The translations under genes and the position numbers were made by a program. A DNA stretch of 64,000 nucleotides from the NCBI RefSeq assembly GCF_002553505.1, contig NZ_PDCP01000003.1, positions 1-64,000 on the forward strand. Direction: 5' to 3'. Shown in pieces: positions 1 to 12,048 of this stretch. Source of the stretch: Mycolicibacterium agri (lineage in GTDB: Bacteria > Actinomycetota > Actinomycetes > Mycobacteriales > Mycobacteriaceae). The notes below the pieces were generated by a model. It was not told the origin of the DNA and did no database searches. It saw nothing but the letters and a program-made list of their open reading frames with translations. Numbering within the stretch: position 1 is the stretch's first letter; each line of letters begins with the position of its first letter.

Positions 1-98
1 AGGCCGCCCAGCATCACAACCACTCACCTGCACCCACAAAGAACCTCAATCGAGCGCCAGGTGAAAGATCGAGGCTAGGCGGTCATTAACCTGAAGCG

Positions 99-851
99 AT
101 GTCCGATCGCGTTCTCGTGCAGGTCGAAAACCACGTCGCCGTCGTCACCGTCAACGACCCGGATCGCCGCAACGCCGTCACCGCCGAAATCTCGGCGGCC
201 CTGCGTGCCGCGGTCGACGCGGCCGAGGCCAACACCGACGTGCATGCCCTCATCGTCACCGGCGCGGGCAAGGCGTTCTGCGCAGGCGCGGACCTCTCGG
301 CGTTGGGTGAGGCGACTGAGGACGGCCTTCGCACCATCTATGACGGCTTCCTCGCGGTGGCCAACTGCGCGCTGCCGACGATCGCTGCGGTCAACGGTGC
401 CGCCGTCGGCGCCGGGCTCAACCTCGCGCTGGCCGCCGACGTGCGCATCGCCGGCCCCGCAGCGCTGTTCGACGCCCGCTTCCAGAAACTCGGCATTCAT
501 CCCGGCGGCGGGGCGACGTGGATGCTGCAGCGCGCTGTCGGCGTGCAGGCGGCCAGGGCCGCGCTGCTGTTCGGGATGCGTTTCGACGCCGAGGCCGCCG
601 TGCGGCACGGGCTTGCCCTCGAAATCGCCGACGATCCGGTCGCGGCCGCCAAACAACTGGCCGCCGGACCTGCGGCCGCGCCGCGTGACGTCGTGCTCGC
701 CACCAAGGCGTCCATGCGCGCCACCGCCAACCCCGGCGTGCTGGACGTCGACCAGCACCGCATCGCGGTCGACACCGAGCTGAAACCGCAAGCGGCTTCG
801 ATCCTTTCACCGGAGTTCGCCGAACGGTTAGCCGCAGCCAAGCGCAAATAG
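99..851 (+). CDS. Crotonase-fold (enoyl-CoA hydratase/isomerase family) protein, catalytic Glu pair missing
   Basis: 250 aa. The crotonase fold is clear: the oxyanion-hole segment [10 protein letters not shown] lies at about residues 61-70 and [16 protein letters not shown] at 99-114. Aligned by eye with rat crotonase, both catalytic glutamates are replaced: the first (PEI) is Phe128 and the second (AMEM) is Ala154. Water addition by the usual mechanism is therefore unlikely; isomerase, thioesterase or another CoA-ester reaction is possible. The ATG at 99 has no Shine-Dalgarno, but TAACCT at 87-92 sits six bases upstream, the layout of a leaderless mycobacterial start. An alpha/beta hydrolase follows after four bases and is probably cotranscribed. 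It may correspond to the echA14 neighbourhood of M. tuberculosis, but I do not assign the symbol. Confidence 0.85.
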   Translation: MSDRVLVQVENHVAVVTVNDPDRRNAVTAEISAALRAAVDAAEANTDVHALIVTGAGKAFCAGADLSALGEATEDGLRTIYDGFLAVANCALPTIAAVNGAAVGAGLNLALAADVRIAGPAALFDARFQKLGIHPGGGATWMLQRAVGVQAARAALLFGMRFDAEAAVRHGLALEIADDPVAAAKQLAAGPAAAPRDVVLATKASMRATANPGVLDVDQHRIAVDTELKPQAASILSPEFAERLAAAKRK

Positions 852-855
852 CTGC

Positions 856-1746
856 ATGCCCGACGCCACCGGAGGAGTGTTCGCCCAACACACGGACATG
901 ACGATCGCGGGCGGCCCGGTGCGGGTCTACCGCTCCGGAGACCACGGCCCAGCCGTTTTGCTGCTGCACGGCGGCGCGCTGGACACCGCCGAAGGCGTAT
1001 GGCGCAGCGTCGCACCGACGCTCGCGCGCGACTACCGCGTGTACGCCATCGACCTGCCGCGCCACGGCGCGAGCCGCCCGTGGCGCGGCAACCTCGACAC
1101 CGACTTCTTCGACACACTGATCGCCGAGTTGCTCGACGCACTCAACCTGCCGCGAGTGGCGATCGTCGGCCTGTCACTCGGTGGCGGCATCGGCATCGGA
1201 TTTGCGCTTAATCATCCCGACCGAGTCTCGGCCCTGGTCGTCATCGGCCCGGGCGGCATCGGCGCGAAACGCAGATTCCACTTCTTCACCTGGCTCGTCG
1301 TGCACACGCCCGGGCTGATGCGTCTGAGCGCGAAATATTACGCGCGCAGCCCGAAGAGACTGCGAAAGTCATTGGCGGACTCGCTGACTGCGGGCGCCGA
1401 CACCCCCGGTTTCGACGCGATAGTCGCCTCGGCGATTGAGGAGGCGAAGGCCAAATCTCGGCACGGCGAGCGGGTGCTGGACGACTGGATGATCAACGCC
1501 GTCGGGCCGTTTCGGATGCGGCTGGACTACACACCAGAGGTGTCTCGGCTGCGTGTCCCCAGCCTGTGGCTGCGCGGTGAGCGCGATTCGCTTGTCAGCC
1601 ATGCCGATCTCGCCGCCGCGGCGTCGGCAGCGCCCGGGAGCGAGCTGGCGACCATTCCCGGCGCAGGCCACATCGCGACCTATGACCGGCCTGACGAGGT
1701 CAGCCGACTGGTCGGCGACTTTCTCTCCCGCACGGTCGAGAACTAG
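856..1746 (+). CDS. Alpha/beta-fold hydrolase
   Basis: 296 aa, cytoplasmic, no signal peptide. The oxyanion motif LLLHGG is at about residues 35-40 and the nucleophile elbow GLSLGGG at 105-111 gives Ser107. The acid is probably Asp in LRGERDSLV and the base His in [11 protein letters not shown] near the C terminus, so the Ser-Asp-His triad is complete. The family covers esterases, C-C hydrolases and haloperoxidase-like enzymes, and the substrate cannot be read from the sequence. The gene starts four bases after the crotonase gene and ends overlapping by four bases the convergent E2 gene (1743). The ATG at 856 has no clear ribosome binding site; an internal ATG at 898 is the alternative start. 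Confidence 0.85.
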   Translation: MPDATGGVFAQHTDMTIAGGPVRVYRSGDHGPAVLLLHGGALDTAEGVWRSVAPTLARDYRVYAIDLPRHGASRPWRGNLDTDFFDTLIAELLDALNLPRVAIVGLSLGGGIGIGFALNHPDRVSALVVIGPGGIGAKRRFHFFTWLVVHTPGLMRLSAKYYARSPKRLRKSLADSLTAGADTPGFDAIVASAIEEAKAKSRHGERVLDDWMINAVGPFRMRLDYTPEVSRLRVPSLWLRGERDSLVSHADLAAAASAAPGSELATIPGAGHIATYDRPDEVSRLVGDFLSRTVEN

Positions 1747-2993
1747 CTGTCGAGCAGCGCCAACTCCGGCGCCTCGATGAGTCGACGCAGTTCGCCGAGG
1801 AACGCGGCGGCCTGCGCGCCGTCGGCGATGCGGTGGTCGAACGCACACGTCAGCGTCATCGTCGGACGCGCCACCACGTCGTCGCCGATGACCACCGGCC
1901 GCGGCTTCAACGATCCCATGCCCAGAATCGCCGCCTCGGGATAGTTGATGACGGGCACACCCTCGTCCAGTCCGAGCGCACCGAAATTCGACACGGTGAA
2001 CGTAGAACCCTGCAGCTCGGCGGGTTTCACGGTGCCGGCTCGCGCCTCGTCGATCAGACGTGACACCGCTGCCGCCAGTTCCCGTGTCGTCATGTCCTGC
2101 GCGTTCTTCACCACCGGCACCAGCAGGCCACGCGGCGCCGCAACCCCGAAACCCAGGTGTACGGCGGAGTGGATGTGGATGTGCGGTTCGCCGGCGGTGT
2201 CCACCCACGTCGAGTTGAGCAACGGGTGGTGGGTCAGCGCGATCGTCAGCAGCCGAAGGGTGAGCACGAACGGCGTGATCGACGGCCCGTCCTGCCCGAC
2301 CGATTCGCGCAGCAGGTCGCGAACCCGAAGCAGCTCCGAGCAGTCGACGACGACGCTGGCATGAGCATCGGGAATCTTGCTGCGCGACAATGTCATCCGC
2401 TGCGCCATCGTCGCCTGGACGCCGTGCACGCCGACGGTGTCGGAGGCCTGGCCCGGTTGCGCCGCGGCCGCGAGCACGTCGTCTCGGGTCACGATCCCGT
2501 CCGGCCCCGAACCCCGGGTGATGGCGGCCAGGTCGACGTTCAACTCGGCGGCGAGCTTGCGCACTTTCGGCTTGGCTCGCGGTCGAGTGCCGTCGGTCAC
2601 CGACGCTCTCCTGCTGGTGTCCATGTCGTCGTCGGCGCCGTAGCCGACGAGCACCGGCCTGCGTCGCGCACCGTTCGGGCTTGCAGCTGCGGGCTCAGGC
2701 GCAGGCTCGGGCTCAGCTGTGGCCGCAAGCTCCGACGCAGGAACCGGTGAATCCGTCGCGATGCGTACCAGCACCGCCCCGACAGCAAGTGTTTCCCCTT
2801 CGGCGCCACCGAGTTCCACGATTTCTCCGGCGTAGGGACTGGGAATCTCCACCTGGGCCTTGTTGGTTTCCACCGTGCACAGCGTCTGGTTGAGTTCGAC
2901 GCGGTCGCCCACCGCCACGCTCCAGCCGGTGATCGTCGCGTCCTCGAGCCCTTCACCGAGGTCTGGCACCAGGAAGTCCCGCGTGGTCGTCAT
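1743..2993 (-). CDS. bkdC: Branched-chain alpha-keto acid dehydrogenase E2 (dihydrolipoamide acyltransferase)
   Basis: 416 aa. It transfers the acyl group from E1 through a lipoyl arm to CoA. Domains in order: one N-terminal lipoyl domain (about 1-80) with lipoyl-Lys45 in ETNKAQVEI, an Ala/Pro-rich linker, a peripheral subunit-binding domain (about 137-175, [13 protein letters not shown]) and a catalytic chloramphenicol-acetyltransferase-like domain ending with DHRIADGA, the HxxxDG active site. The ATG at 2993 overlaps the E1-beta stop as ATGA, which fixes the start. It is the last gene of the minus-strand leucine operon. The M. tuberculosis homologue Rv2495c was once called pdhC and is now regarded as the branched-chain enzyme; the acyl-CoA neighbours here support that reading. 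Confidence 0.93.
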   Translation of the reverse strand: MTTTRDFLVPDLGEGLEDATITGWSVAVGDRVELNQTLCTVETNKAQVEIPSPYAGEIVELGGAEGETLAVGAVLVRIATDSPVPASELAATAEPEPAPEPAAASPNGARRRPVLVGYGADDDMDTSRRASVTDGTRPRAKPKVRKLAAELNVDLAAITRGSGPDGIVTRDDVLAAAAQPGQASDTVGVHGVQATMAQRMTLSRSKIPDAHASVVVDCSELLRVRDLLRESVGQDGPSITPFVLTLRLLTIALTHHPLLNSTWVDTAGEPHIHIHSAVHLGFGVAAPRGLLVPVVKNAQDMTTRELAAAVSRLIDEARAGTVKPAELQGSTFTVSNFGALGLDEGVPVINYPEAAILGMGSLKPRPVVIGDDVVARPTMTLTCAFDHRIADGAQAAAFLGELRRLIEAPELALLDS

Positions 2994-4045
2994 GACCGCA
3001 TGGCCTTCTCGACGCAGTCGAGCAGCCGGTCGACACCGGGCAGCCACAGTTTCTCAAGCCGGGCCGGCGGATACGGGGTGTCGAATCCGGTGGCCCGCAG
3101 GACCGGCGCCTCCAGGTCGTAGAACAGCTCCTCCTGAATGCGTGCCGCCAACTCGGCGCCGAATCCGAGTGTGCGTGCGCCCTCGTGCATGACGACGGCA
3201 CGGCCGGTCTTGCGCACCGACGCCGCGACGGTGTCGAAGTCGAGCGGGTTGAGCGAGCGCAGATCGATGACCTCGAGATCCCACCCGTACTGGTCGGCTG
3301 CCAGATCGGCTGCGCTAAGGGCGGTTTGGACCAGTCCGCCGTAGGTGATCACGGTGGCGTCGTCGCCGAATCGACGGATCGCCGCGCGGCCGATCGGCAG
3401 CCCCGGCTCGCTGGTGTCGACGTCCTCCCGCGACCAGTACCGTCGCTTCGGCTCCAGGTAGACGACCGGGTCGCGGCTGGCGATCGAATGCCGCAGCAGC
3501 CAATATGCATCCGACGGTGTCGACGGCACGACCACCTTCAGGCCGGCGGTGTGCACCCAGTAGGTCTCGGTGGACTCCGAATGGTGTTCCACCGCACCGA
3601 TTCCCCCGAACGACGGGATGCGGATGGTGACCGGCATGTCCACGTCGCCGTGCGTGCGCACCCGGTACTTCGCCAGATGGCTGACCATCTGGTCGAACGC
3701 CGGATAGGAGAACCCGTCGAACTGGATCTCGGGCACCGGCACGAAGCCGCGGATGGCGAACCCGATCGCGATGCCGATGATCGCCGACTCGGCCAGCGGG
3801 GTGTCGAAGCACCGCCCGTCGCCGAACGTTTCGGCCAACCCTTCTGTGACACGGAAGACGCCGCCGAGCTTGGCGACGTCTTCACCGAACACCAGGACCC
3901 GATCGTCGGCGGCCATCGCGTCGTGCAGCGCCCTGTTGATCGCTTGCACCATGGTGAGATTCGTCGTCGCTTGAACCGGCTTGAAGATGGACGGTTCGTG
4001 CGAGTCGTCCCCGTAGCCTGCCGGCCGTTCGATGAGTTGAGTCAT
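2990..4045 (-). CDS. bkdB: Branched-chain alpha-keto acid dehydrogenase E1 beta
   Basis: 351 aa. This is the beta subunit of the thiamine-diphosphate E1 component, which decarboxylates the keto acids of Leu, Ile and Val and passes the acyl group to E2. The transketolase pyrimidine-binding half is visible ([37 protein letters not shown]) and is followed by the typical C-terminal domain ending near [15 protein letters not shown]. The ATG at 4045 is preceded by an AGGAGGC-like sequence in the end of the E1-alpha gene, one base from its stop. The stop overlaps the bkdC start, so the three subunits are translationally coupled. Confidence 0.93.
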   Translation of the reverse strand: MTQLIERPAGYGDDSHEPSIFKPVQATTNLTMVQAINRALHDAMAADDRVLVFGEDVAKLGGVFRVTEGLAETFGDGRCFDTPLAESAIIGIAIGFAIRGFVPVPEIQFDGFSYPAFDQMVSHLAKYRVRTHGDVDMPVTIRIPSFGGIGAVEHHSESTETYWVHTAGLKVVVPSTPSDAYWLLRHSIASRDPVVYLEPKRRYWSREDVDTSEPGLPIGRAAIRRFGDDATVITYGGLVQTALSAADLAADQYGWDLEVIDLRSLNPLDFDTVAASVRKTGRAVVMHEGARTLGFGAELAARIQEELFYDLEAPVLRATGFDTPYPPARLEKLWLPGVDRLLDCVEKAMRS

Positions 4046-4046
4046 G

Positions 4047-5159
4047 TCACGCCTCCTTCGCCATTTCGGCCAGCAGTTCGTCGCGCTGGGCTTGCAGTGT
4101 CGGCGTGATGTCCGCGTACACCGTGTCAAACAACTCGCCGACGTCCATGTCGGGCGTGTTGATGATCGCGTCGCGCAGTTCGGCACACAGCCGCGCCGAG
4201 CGCGATTGCACGCGGTGCTCCAGTCGATCGGTCCACACGTCGATGTGCTGGAGGTACTTGCGATAACGCGGAATCGGGTCCAGCGCCGCCCAGCGCTCGA
4301 CCTCATCGTCCGACCGGTAGCGGGTGGGGTCGTCGGAGGTGGTGTGCGGGCCCAGCCGATAGGTGACGGCTTCGATCAGGGTCGGCCCGTCGCCCCGTCG
4401 CGCCCGCGCGGCGGCTTCCTCCATCACCGCGTAGCAGGCCAGCACATCGTTGCCGTCGACGCGGACACCGGGCATGCCGTAGCCGATTGCGCGGTGCGCG
4501 ATCGACGGTCCCGCCTGCTGACGGCTCACCGGCACCGAGATCGCCCACTGGTTGTTCTGCACGAAGAACACGCACGGCGCCTTGTACACCGCCGCGAAAT
4601 TCATCGCTTCGTGCGCGTCGCCCTCGCTCGTGGCGCCGTCGCCGAGATAGGCCACGGTGATCGAATCTTCGCCGAGCCGCTGCGCGGCCATCGCGGCCCC
4701 GACCGCGTGCAGACCGTGGGTTCCGATCGGGATGGCGATCGGCGCGACGCATTTCTCGGTGAAGCCGAGGCCGCCGTGCCAGCGGCCCCGCCACACGGCG
4801 CCCATCTGCGCCGGCGTGATGCCGCGCAGCAGGAAGGCGCCCATCTCACGGTATTGCGGAAACAGCCAGTCGGTCTTGCGCAGGCACGCGGTGGCGCCGA
4901 TCTGGGCCGCCTCCTGGCCGCGACACGTGGCGAACAGCGCCAGCTCGCCCTGCCGCTGCAGGTTGACGAATTCGACGTCGAGCGCGCGGGTGACGGCCAT
5001 CGACTCGAACAGCCAGGCCAGCGTCTCGGGGGGTAGATCTCGGCGGTATCTGGTCTCGGGGGTCGGCGTCCCGTCGGGGGCGACCAGTTGAATCGGCTCC
5101 AGCTCGACATCTTGGGCAGCTCGTGCCGACGTCAAGGGTGCCTGAACGGACCCTGCCAT
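4047..5159 (-). CDS. bkdA: Branched-chain alpha-keto acid dehydrogenase E1 alpha
   Basis: 370 aa. It is the thiamine-diphosphate-binding subunit of E1. The ThDP motif starts with GDG at residues 173-175 and ends with NN at 202-203 (GDGATSEGDAHEAMNF...QNNQ). The E1-alpha core RYRRDLPPETLAWLFESM at about 38-55 and the phosphorylation-loop-like region HTTSDDPTRYR further on fit the branched-chain rather than the pyruvate homodimer class. The ATG at 5159 has AGGAGG about seven bases upstream; a GTG six codons earlier lacks this spacing. A 100-base gap separates it from citE, the only real gap in the operon. It holds short hairpins such as CTGAG-GTG-CTCAG, so an internal promoter or processing site is possible. 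Confidence 0.93.
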   Translation of the reverse strand: MAGSVQAPLTSARAAQDVELEPIQLVAPDGTPTPETRYRRDLPPETLAWLFESMAVTRALDVEFVNLQRQGELALFATCRGQEAAQIGATACLRKTDWLFPQYREMGAFLLRGITPAQMGAVWRGRWHGGLGFTEKCVAPIAIPIGTHGLHAVGAAMAAQRLGEDSITVAYLGDGATSEGDAHEAMNFAAVYKAPCVFFVQNNQWAISVPVSRQQAGPSIAHRAIGYGMPGVRVDGNDVLACYAVMEEAAARARRGDGPTLIEAVTYRLGPHTTSDDPTRYRSDDEVERWAALDPIPRYRKYLQHIDVWTDRLEHRVQSRSARLCAELRDAIINTPDMDVGELFDTVYADITPTLQAQRDELLAEMAKEA

Positions 5160-5259
5160 ACCGCCTCCTAGGGCCACTGACGACGGATCGCGCCGTCAGA
5201 CGACTGAGGTGCTCAGCACGGAGGCGATCAGAGCAAAACCCCTGGTGAGAGGCTGCCGG

Positions 5260-6078
5260 CTAGGTGCCAGGGTGAGGCGCTAGCTGGACGATGCGCTCTG
5301 CTCGCCGCAGCACTGGGGCATCCACCATTATGCCCTCGAATTGGAAGACGCCCCGCTGTTCGCGGGCGGCGGCCAGCACGTGTCGCGCCCATTCCACCTG
5401 GTCGGGGGTGGGTGCATAGCCCTCGCGGATGACGTTGACCTGCGACGGATGAATCGCGACCTTGGCGTCGAAGCCGACCGCGACCGCGTCGTCGACCTCG
5501 GCGCGCAGTCCGTCGAGGTCCTTGATGTCCAGATACACCGAGTCCAGCGCCATCCGGCCGTAAGCTTTGGCGGCCAGCAACGTCTGCGAACGGACATGTT
5601 TGGCGACGTCTCGGTAGCTGCCGTCGGCGTTGCGGTTGGCGGTGCCGCCGGTCGCCGCGAACAGGTCCTCGGCGCCCCACATCAGCGCCAGCGCGTTGTC
5701 GACGCGGGCCAACTCGTTGACGATCACTGCGCCCATCGGCGTTTCGATCAGTACCACGACGTCGAGCGGTGCGAGGTCGCGCACCTGCTGCGGGTCCTCC
5801 GTCTTCGCCAGCATCACGGTCGTGTATTTGGTCTTCGCCAGCGCCTCGAGATCGGGTTTGTGGTCGGCGGTGGTGGTGGGGTTGACGCGCACAACGGTGC
5901 GGTCGGGATCAAGCGGTATGTCGATCAGCGCCGCGCGGGCTGCGTCGCGGTCCTTGGCCGCCACCCCGTCCTCCAGGTCGAGGATCACGACATCGGCTGC
6001 GGCCGCGGCCTTTTCAAACCGTTCCGGGCGGTCGGCCGGGCAGAACAACCAGGCGGGACCGGTTTGCGTGATCGTCAC
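5260..6078 (-). CDS. citE: HpcH/HpaI-family CoA lyase (CitE-like; hydroxyacyl-CoA / citramalyl-CoA lyase)
   Basis: 272 aa TIM-barrel lyase of the CitE family. Visible active-site elements are LDLEDGV (residues 33-39), Arg64 in VVRVN, the metal ligand Glu112 in LIETPMGA and GAEDL at 135-139. The M. tuberculosis orthologue Rv2498c was reported as a beta-hydroxyacyl-CoA lyase acting in leucine breakdown and on citramalyl-CoA from itaconate. Here it follows a MaoC hydratase and precedes BkdABC, which fits cleavage of hydroxymethylglutaryl-CoA as the last leucine step. It is not citrate lyase: no citD or citF is present. The GTG at 6078 has AGGAGG upstream within the end of the MaoC gene, whose stop overlaps this start. 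Confidence 0.9.
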   Translation of the reverse strand: MTITQTGPAWLFCPADRPERFEKAAAAADVVILDLEDGVAAKDRDAARAALIDIPLDPDRTVVRVNPTTTADHKPDLEALAKTKYTTVMLAKTEDPQQVRDLAPLDVVVLIETPMGAVIVNELARVDNALALMWGAEDLFAATGGTANRNADGSYRDVAKHVRSQTLLAAKAYGRMALDSVYLDIKDLDGLRAEVDDAVAVGFDAKVAIHPSQVNVIREGYAPTPDQVEWARHVLAAAREQRGVFQFEGIMVDAPVLRRAERIVQLAPHPGT

Positions 6079-6566
6079 TACGCCTCCTCCTGAGGTCGCT
6101 TGCGCACCATGGTTTTTCGCGACGCGGTCGCGACGATGTCGCCGTGCTGGTTGCGGCCCGTATGCGCGAAGGTGACGATGCCTTCGCCGGGGCGGCTCCT
6201 GGATTCGCGCTTGTCGAGCACCTCGGTTTCGGCGTAGAGCGTGTCGCCGTGGAAGAGCGGCTTCGGGAACGCGACCTCACCGAAGCCGAGGTTGCCGACG
6301 ATCGTGCCCTGCGTCAGTTGCGTGACCGACAGCCCGACAAGCGTGGAGAGGGTGAACATCGAGTTCACCAGCCGCTGGTTGAACGGCGGCAGCGCGTCGG
6401 AGAACGCCGCATCGAGGTGCAGCGCCTGGGTGTTCATCGTCAGCGTGGTGAAGAAGACGTTATCGGCCTCGGTGATGGTGCGGCCGGGCCGGTGCTGGTA
6501 GAGCACTCCGGTCTCGAACTCCTCAAACCACAGCCCGCGTTGGACGACGACCTTCTTCTCGCTCAA
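6078..6566 (-). CDS. MaoC-like (R)-specific enoyl-CoA hydratase
   Basis: 162 aa, single hot-dog domain. The sequence GRTITEADNVFFTTLTMNTQALHLDAAF around residues 25-52 contains the hydratase-2 motif with catalytic Asp and the His-bearing QALHLD segment. The M. tuberculosis counterpart Rv2499c has been linked to itaconyl-CoA/3-methylglutaconyl-CoA-type hydration. In this operon it would hydrate the product of the AccA1/AccD1 carboxylase for the CitE lyase. No ATG fits: TTG at 6566 overlaps the fadE19 stop (TTGA) and has GGGAGG at suitable distance, so I chose it. The upstream open frame overlapping fadE19 is a shadow. Confidence 0.88.
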   Translation of the reverse strand: MSEKKVVVQRGLWFEEFETGVLYQHRPGRTITEADNVFFTTLTMNTQALHLDAAFSDALPPFNQRLVNSMFTLSTLVGLSVTQLTQGTIVGNLGFGEVAFPKPLFHGDTLYAETEVLDKRESRSRPGEGIVTFAHTGRNQHGDIVATASRKTMVRKRPQEEA

Positions 6567-7723
6567 AGCCCCGCCTCCCTGGCGATCAGCATCAGCTGCA
6601 CTTCCGTTGTCCCTTCGCCGATTTCGAGGATCTTGCTGTCGCGGTAATGCCGCGCCACCGGATACTCGTTCATGAAGCCGTAGCCGCCGAACACCTGCGT
6701 GGCGTCGCGTGCATTGTCCATCGCGGCCTCGCTGGCGACCATCTTGGCGACCGCGGCGGCCTTCTTGAACGGCTTGCCCGCCAACATGAGTGCGGCCGCG
6801 TCGTAGTAAGCGGTGCGGGCCGCGTGTGCCCTGGCTTCCATTCGCGCGATCTTGAACGAGATCGCCTGATAGGTGCCGATCGCCGCGCCGAAGGCCTCGC
6901 GCTCCTTGGCGTAGCGGACGCACTCGTCGACGCAGCCCTGCGCGGCGCCGACCGACAGCGCCGCGATCGCGATGCGACCCTCGTCGAGGATGCGCAGGAA
7001 GTTCGCGTATCCGCGGCCGCGCTCGCCGAGCAGGTTCTCGGCGGGCACGCGCACGTCGTCGAAGCTCAGCGGATGGGTGTCCGACGCGTTCCAGCCGACC
7101 TTGTTGTAGGCGGGTTCTGCGGTGAAGCCTTCGATCGGCACCGGCACCAAAATGGCCGAGATCTCCTTTTTGCCGTCATGTTCCCCCGTCACCGCCGTCA
7201 CCGTCACAAGCTTCGTGATGTCGGTACCCGAGTTGGTGATGAACTGCTTGCTGCCGTTGATCACCCAGTGATCGCCGTCGAGCTTGGCCGTGGTCCGTGT
7301 GGCGCCCGCGTCGGTACCACCGCCCGGCTCGGTGAGCCCGAACGCGCCGAGCGCCTTACCACTTGCCAACAGCGGCAACCATTCGCGCTTCTGGTCTTCG
7401 TTGCCGAACCGGTACACCGGCATCGCGCCCAGCGACACGCCGGCCTCGAGCGTGATGGCCACGCTCTGGTCCACCTTGCCGAGTTCTTCGAGCGCGAGGC
7501 ACAGCGCGAAGTAGTCGCCGCCCATCCCGCCGTACTCCTCGGGGAATGGCAGGCCGAACAGGCCCATGTCGGCCATGCCCGCCACGACTTCGTAGGGGAA
7601 CGAGTGCTCGGCGTCGTGCTTGGCCGCCACCGGGGCGACGACGCTCTGCGCGAAGTCCCGCACGGTCTTGGCCAGCTGCTGGTAGTGGTCGGGCAGCGTG
7701 CCGGTGGAGAGGAAATCGCTCAT
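6563..7723 (-). CDS. fadE19: Acyl-CoA dehydrogenase (isovaleryl / short branched-chain type)
   Basis: 386 aa, usual length for the family. It oxidises branched acyl-CoA with FAD and passes electrons to ETF. Signatures seen: [18 protein letters not shown] (about 130-147, the first acyl-CoA dehydrogenase signature) and [20 protein letters not shown] near the C terminus, followed by [12 protein letters not shown]. The Glu in GEGT is the catalytic base position of short-chain enzymes; human isovaleryl-CoA dehydrogenase uses a different Glu, so short branched-chain specificity is possible. ATGA overlap with accA1 (7720-7723) shows coupling. Symbol follows position equivalent to Rv2500c. Confidence 0.92.
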   Translation of the reverse strand: MSDFLSTGTLPDHYQQLAKTVRDFAQSVVAPVAAKHDAEHSFPYEVVAGMADMGLFGLPFPEEYGGMGGDYFALCLALEELGKVDQSVAITLEAGVSLGAMPVYRFGNEDQKREWLPLLASGKALGAFGLTEPGGGTDAGATRTTAKLDGDHWVINGSKQFITNSGTDITKLVTVTAVTGEHDGKKEISAILVPVPIEGFTAEPAYNKVGWNASDTHPLSFDDVRVPAENLLGERGRGYANFLRILDEGRIAIAALSVGAAQGCVDECVRYAKEREAFGAAIGTYQAISFKIARMEARAHAARTAYYDAAALMLAGKPFKKAAAVAKMVASEAAMDNARDATQVFGGYGFMNEYPVARHYRDSKILEIGEGTTEVQLMLIAREAGL

Positions 7724-9723
7724 GACTGTTCTGCTTTCTCAGTGTCTGTCTTCTCGGTGGCTTTGATCCTGGCCAGCGGCTGGCCGACTTTGACCTGGTC
7801 GCCAACGGCGACAAGGAGTTCCACCACGCCGTCGACGGGCGCGGTGAGCGCGTGTTCCATCTTCATCGCCTCCACCGCGACGACGACGGCGCCGGTCTCG
7901 ACGGTCGCGCCATCCTCGACGTTGACGGCGACAACCGATCCAGGCATCGGGCTGACCAGTTCGGCATCGCCGCTGTGCTCGTCGTCGGGGCGTACAGGCG
8001 CTTCCCGCACCGTGTCGATGGCCGCAGTGCGGCCCGCACGGGCCAGCCAGATGTGGCCGTCGGTGGCCGCGACGCGGTACTCGGTGCGAAGCCCGTCGAG
8101 TGTCACTGCCAGCCGATCGCCGTCCAAGCGGGCGGCGAGGATGCGCGGTGGTCCGTCTTCGACGACGGCGGTGGCGGCGCGCGGTGTGCCGGTCAGATGG
8201 ACGTGGTCGGTTCGCTCGCCCGCGTGCAGCCGCACGGTCGTCGGCGCATGCGCTCCGATGCGCCAGCCCGTCGGCACATCCCACAGATTCGTGGGTGCCT
8301 GCGGCCAGCTGCGCAGCCATTTGTAGGCGGCAGCGGCGATGAGCTCCTCGTCGCCGGGCGCGGCGGGCGTGAAGTCGGCGGTACGGCGGTCAAGCAGTCC
8401 GGTATCGAGTTGTCCCGCAACCACATCCGGGTCGGCCAGCAGGAACCGGAGGAATTCGATGTTCGTCCCAACGCCGAGCACGGCGGTGTCGGACAGGGCG
8501 CGGTCGAGGGCTCTGAGCGCGGCGGGCCGGTCGTCGGCGTGGGCGATCACCTTGGCGAGCATCGGGTCGTAGTCGGTGCCGACGACGGTGCCCGGGGCCA
8601 GCCCGGAGTCGACGCGCACGCCGGGGCCCTGCGGCTCCACCAGATCGAGCACCTGGCCGCCGGTCGGTAGGAAGCCGTTGCCCGGGTCTTCGGCGTAGAT
8701 GCGGGCTTCGATCGCGTGTCCGGTCAGGGTGACGTCGTCCTGGGCGATCGGCAGTTTCTCGCCCGCGGCGATGCGCACCTGCAACTCGACGAGGTCGACG
8801 CCGGTGACCATTTCGGTGACCGGATGCTCGACCTGCAGCCGGGTGTTCATCTCCATGAAGAAGAACTCGTCGGGCCGGTCGGCGGAGACGATGAACTCGA
8901 CGGTGCCCGCACCGGTGTAGTCGACGCTGCGGGCGGTGTCGCGGGCCGCGGCGCCGATGCGGGCCCGCGTCTCCGCGTCCAGAAGAGGTGACGGCGCCTC
9001 TTCGATGACCTTCTGGTGGCGGCGCTGCAGGCTGCATTCGCGTTCGCCGAGGTGCACGACGTTGCCGTAGCCGTCGGCGAGCACCTGCACCTCGATGTGG
9101 CGCGGGTTGCGCACAAAGCGTTCGAGAAACAGCGTGTCGTCACCGAATGCGGCGCCGGCCTCGCGCCGCGCGCTGGTCAGCGCCGCCGCCAGCTCCGACG
9201 GCTCGTGCACGACCCGCATGCCTTTGCCGCCGCCGCCCGCCGACGGTTTCACCAGCACCGGGTAGCCGACGTCGCCGGCGCCTGCGATCAGGTCGTCATC
9301 GGTGAGGCCGGGGCGCGAGATGCCAGGTACGACCGGCACTCCGAATGCCGAGACGGCGGCCTTCGCGGCGATCTTGTCCCCCATCGTGCGTATCGCGGCA
9401 GCCGGTGGCCCGATGAACACGATGTCCGCCTTCTCCAGAGCATCGGCGAAATCGCTGTTCTCGGACAGGAATCCGTATCCGGGATGGACTGCCTGTGCGC
9501 CGGTACGGCGAGCAGCGTCGAGTATCGCGTCGATCGACAGATAGCTCTCCCGCGCAGGCGGGGGGCCGATTCGAACCGCGTCGTCGGCTTCGGCGACGTG
9601 GCGGGCGTCGGCGTCGGCGTCGCTGAACACGGCCACCGAGCGGATGCCCATCGCGCGCAGCGTGCGGATGACGCGCACGGCGATCTCGCCGCGGTTGGCG
9701 ACCAGGACAGTGTGGAAAGTCAT
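7720..9723 (-). CDS. accA1: Acyl-CoA carboxylase alpha chain (biotin carboxylase + BCCP), 3-methylcrotonyl-CoA type
   Basis: 667 aa. It carboxylates biotin with ATP and bicarbonate and presents it to AccD1. Domains: N-terminal biotin carboxylase (1-450) with the ATP-grasp glycine loop [11 protein letters not shown] at about 157-167 and [14 protein letters not shown] further on, a linker domain, and a C-terminal biotinyl domain with EAMKM, putting biotin on Lys621. Neighbouring accD1, fadE19 and the MaoC gene point to 3-methylcrotonyl-CoA as substrate in leucine breakdown. Four bases separate it from accD1. The ATG at 9723 fits the family start ([18 protein letters not shown]). Confidence 0.94.
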   Translation of the reverse strand: MTFHTVLVANRGEIAVRVIRTLRAMGIRSVAVFSDADADARHVAEADDAVRIGPPPARESYLSIDAILDAARRTGAQAVHPGYGFLSENSDFADALEKADIVFIGPPAAAIRTMGDKIAAKAAVSAFGVPVVPGISRPGLTDDDLIAGAGDVGYPVLVKPSAGGGGKGMRVVHEPSELAAALTSARREAGAAFGDDTLFLERFVRNPRHIEVQVLADGYGNVVHLGERECSLQRRHQKVIEEAPSPLLDAETRARIGAAARDTARSVDYTGAGTVEFIVSADRPDEFFFMEMNTRLQVEHPVTEMVTGVDLVELQVRIAAGEKLPIAQDDVTLTGHAIEARIYAEDPGNGFLPTGGQVLDLVEPQGPGVRVDSGLAPGTVVGTDYDPMLAKVIAHADDRPAALRALDRALSDTAVLGVGTNIEFLRFLLADPDVVAGQLDTGLLDRRTADFTPAAPGDEELIAAAAYKWLRSWPQAPTNLWDVPTGWRIGAHAPTTVRLHAGERTDHVHLTGTPRAATAVVEDGPPRILAARLDGDRLAVTLDGLRTEYRVAATDGHIWLARAGRTAAIDTVREAPVRPDDEHSGDAELVSPMPGSVVAVNVEDGATVETGAVVVAVEAMKMEHALTAPVDGVVELLVAVGDQVKVGQPLARIKATEKTDTEKAEQS

Positions 9724-9727
9724 CGCA

Positions 9728-11345
<1,618 letters not shown>

Positions 11346-11378
11346 CGAAATGTCCACCGTCCCGCAGGGGGTAGCGCG

Positions 11379-12029
11379 ATGCCCGTTTCGGCCTCGGCGT
11401 CTGCGTCTTCACCGGCCGGAACCAACCGGTCGCGGGCCAAATCCGAGCGCCGCGACAAGCTCATCGCCGCGGCCGAACGGTTGATGGCCGAGCGGGGATT
11501 TCTGGCGGTGCGCCTTGAGGACATCGGCGCGGCGGTCGGCATCAGCGGACCCGCGATCTACCGCCACTTCCCCAACAAGGAAGCGCTGCTGGTCGAATTG
11601 CTGGTCGGAATCAGCACCCGCTTGCTGGCCGGCGCCAAGGCCGTCGTCGCCGAGGCGCCCGACGACGAAGCCGCCTTGGACGGGCTGATCGACTTCCATC
11701 TGGACTTCGCGCTCAACGAGTCCGACCTGATCCGCATCCAGGACCGCGATCTGGACCATCTGCCCGAGCCCGCGAAGCGACAGGTCCGCAAGGCGCAGCG
11801 GCAGTACGTGGAGATCTGGGTCGATGTCCTTCTGCGCCTCGACCGCGCCGACACCGAGGCCGATGCGCGCCTGATGGCGCACGCGGCGTTCGGGCTGTTG
11901 AACTCGACGCCGCACAGCGTGCGGCCGGGCACAGCCAAATCGGCCGGCCAAGGAAACTCGGGGTCGCGTGCGATCTTGCGAAAGATGACGATCGCGGCCC
12001 TGTCCTCGGCCGGCCGAAGCGGCGACTAG
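11379..12029 (+). CDS. TetR-family repressor of the leucine operon (BkaR-like)
   Basis: 216 aa. The N-terminal helix-turn-helix is clear (about 25-70: KLIAAAERLMAERGFLAVRLEDIGAAVGISGPAIYRHFPNKEALL), and the C-terminal ligand domain fits the TetR_C type seen in Rv2506. It is divergent from accD1 with the palindromic operator between them, so it most likely represses both itself and the operon and responds to an acyl-CoA intermediate (inference). The ATG at 11379 is preceded by AGGGGG; the open frame extends 17 codons further up but would run through the operator. Confidence 0.9.
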   Translation: MPVSASASASSPAGTNRSRAKSERRDKLIAAAERLMAERGFLAVRLEDIGAAVGISGPAIYRHFPNKEALLVELLVGISTRLLAGAKAVVAEAPDDEAALDGLIDFHLDFALNESDLIRIQDRDLDHLPEPAKRQVRKAQRQYVEIWVDVLLRLDRADTEADARLMAHAAFGLLNSTPHSVRPGTAKSAGQGNSGSRAILRKMTIAALSSAGRSGD

Positions 12030-12048
12030 TGGACTAGGCGATCAGGCG

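Noticed and set aside
5160..5259. Transcription terminator splitting the leucine operon
   Set aside because: Short hairpins exist but none has a T run on the minus strand, so the operon is treated as continuous.
6647..8326. Plus-strand frame of about 560 codons over fadE19 and accA1
   Set aside because: It runs antisense across two well-supported genes; the composition is that of a shadow frame.
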